DNA of 5,835 nucleotides. It comes from Parvularcula sp. (GTDB lineage Bacteria > Pseudomonadota > Alphaproteobacteria > Caulobacterales > Parvularculaceae). Shown here one piece after another: positions 5,128-5,835 of the stretch (its first letter is position 1; every line of letters begins with the position of its first letter). Below the pieces are notes generated by a model that was not told the origin of the DNA, searched no databases, and worked only from the letters and a program-made list of their open reading frames with translations. The stretch is taken from positions 1 to 5,835 of the forward strand of contig DNZB01000091.1 of the NCBI GenBank assembly GCA_003506635.1, given 5' to 3'. A program made the position numbers and the translations under genes.

Positions 5128-5138
5128 CCGCTCTCGCC

Positions 5139-5835
5139 TTGACCCGCCTCGCCGCCTTCTTGCTCGCCGCTTCCTTCGCGCCCGCCGCCGCCCTCGCCGC
5201 CTGCCGCGAGGAAGCGGCCGGCGCGGCGCGTTACGCCGTCTGCGACTTCAATCCGCAGACGGACGATATCCGCCTGTTCCTCAACGGCGCGGACGACGTT
5301 CCCTACGCTGAATTCTCGCGCGTTCGCGCGGCCCTCGAAGCGAAAGGCGAAACGCTTCTTTTCGCGATGAACGCCGGCATGTACCGCAAGGACCGGACGC
5401 CGGTCGGGCTCTATATCGAGAACGGCGAGGAACTGAAAAAGATTTCGACGAAAGACGGGCCCGGCAATTTTCACCTAAAACCCAACGGCGTGTTCTGGAT
5501 ATGGGCGGAAGACGGCTATCGCGGGGCGCATGTGCGCGAGACGGCCGTTTACCTCAAGTCGGCCCATGACGTCATCGCTTTCGCCACGCAATCGGGGCCG
5601 ATTCTCGTCATTGACGGCGCGATCCATCCGAAATTCCTGCCCGAGGGAACCTCCCGGAAGCGGCGCAATGGCGTCGGCGTGCGCGCTGACGGAACGCTTG
5701 TCTTTGCGATCAGCGACACGCCCGTCACCTTCCATGAATTCGCAAGTTATTTCCGCGACGCGCTGAACTGCCCCAACGCGCTTTATCTCGACGGGGCGAT
5801 CAGCCGGATTTACGCGCCGGAGATCGGCCGCGACG
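5139..5835 (+). CDS. Secreted phosphodiester glycosidase-family protein (3' end outside window)
   Basis: The frame from TTG (5139) stays open to the right edge, giving 232 complete codons. The N-terminus (initiator Met)TRLAAFLLAASFAPAAALAA is a Sec signal peptide. LAAC at 19-22 also fits a lipobox, but Cys22 with Cys35 (YAVC) could instead form a disulfide in the mature protein. The mature part matches the phosphodiester glycosidase family related to the mammalian enzyme that uncovers mannose-6-phosphate (NAGPA domain; YigE-like bacterial proteins). Visible motifs are FAMNAGMY (75-82), PVGLYIENG (88-96), NFHLKPNGVF (110-119), ATQSGPILVIDG (149-160), RKRRNGVGV (173-181) and ALYLDGAIS (214-222). 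The bacterial role is largely unknown; hydrolysis of sugar phosphodiesters in the envelope is inferred from the family. Members of similar type are about 250-260 residues, so roughly 20-30 are probably missing. It is divergent from the DsrE gene and no frame disruption is visible. Confidence 0.87.
   Translation, partial: MTRLAAFLLAASFAPAAALAACREEAAGAARYAVCDFNPQTDDIRLFLNGADDVPYAEFSRVRAALEAKGETLLFAMNAGMYRKDRTPVGLYIENGEELKKISTKDGPGNFHLKPNGVFWIWAEDGYRGAHVRETAVYLKSAHDVIAFATQSGPILVIDGAIHPKFLPEGTSRKRRNGVGVRADGTLVFAISDTPVTFHEFASYFRDALNCPNALYLDGAISRIYAPEIGRD

Larger units (their letters stand above)
4802..5138. other. 337-base divergent intergenic region with GC-rich dyads, no gene seen
   Basis: This gap separates the divergent starts of the DsrE gene and the phosphodiester glycosidase-family gene, so promoters for both should lie here. 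I see no convincing coding frame, tRNA or known riboswitch. TTGACA at 4923-4928 looks like a -35 box, but nothing at the right distance resembles a -10. GC-rich dyads lie between 4999 and 5047 and are listed separately. The ribosome binding site of the right-hand gene is at 5122-5127. Confidence 0.5.

Overview
The window looks like ordinary chromosome from a GC-rich alphaproteobacterium, most likely Hyphomicrobiales. The best lineage clue is a small DUF1150 protein, a family known essentially from Alphaproteobacteria. Supporting signs are Ala/Arg-rich proteins, strong G/C preference at third codon positions and short intergenic gaps. I see no rRNA, tRNA, CRISPR array, transposase or insertion sequence.

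Layout, left to right. (1) The last 52 codons of an unrecognised plus-strand gene end at 160, tail-to-tail with a minus-strand DUF1150 gene (188-487). (2) A minus-strand pair follows: a multi-pass membrane protein (1635-2552) and a PLP-dependent threonine/serine dehydratase (658-1638). Their stop and start codons overlap as ATGA, so they are probably one translationally coupled operon. (3) A membrane-anchored or exported thioredoxin-like protein (2689-3162, plus) is divergent from that pair. (4) A 356-base gap (3163-3518) holds a clear TPP (thiamine pyrophosphate) riboswitch aptamer followed by a strong hairpin. (5) The riboswitch leads into a secreted protein of unknown function (3519-4292, plus). 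Its stop overlaps that of a convergent, exported DsrE-family protein (4271-4801, minus) by 22 bases. (6) A 337-base divergent gap with a few GC-rich dyads precedes a secreted phosphodiester glycosidase-family protein (TTG start at 5139, plus), which runs off the right edge.

Functionally this is a mosaic of small housekeeping and envelope genes rather than one pathway. Four of the five genes between 2689 and the right edge, counting the partial one, are exported or envelope proteins with N-terminal signal sequences: the thioredoxin-like protein, the unknown protein, DsrE and the glycosidase. The most unusual element is the TPP riboswitch. No thiamine biosynthesis, salvage or transport gene is visible; the only gene in position to be controlled encodes the secreted protein of unknown function. 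It is either a new TPP-regulated gene or a riboswitch stranded by rearrangement.
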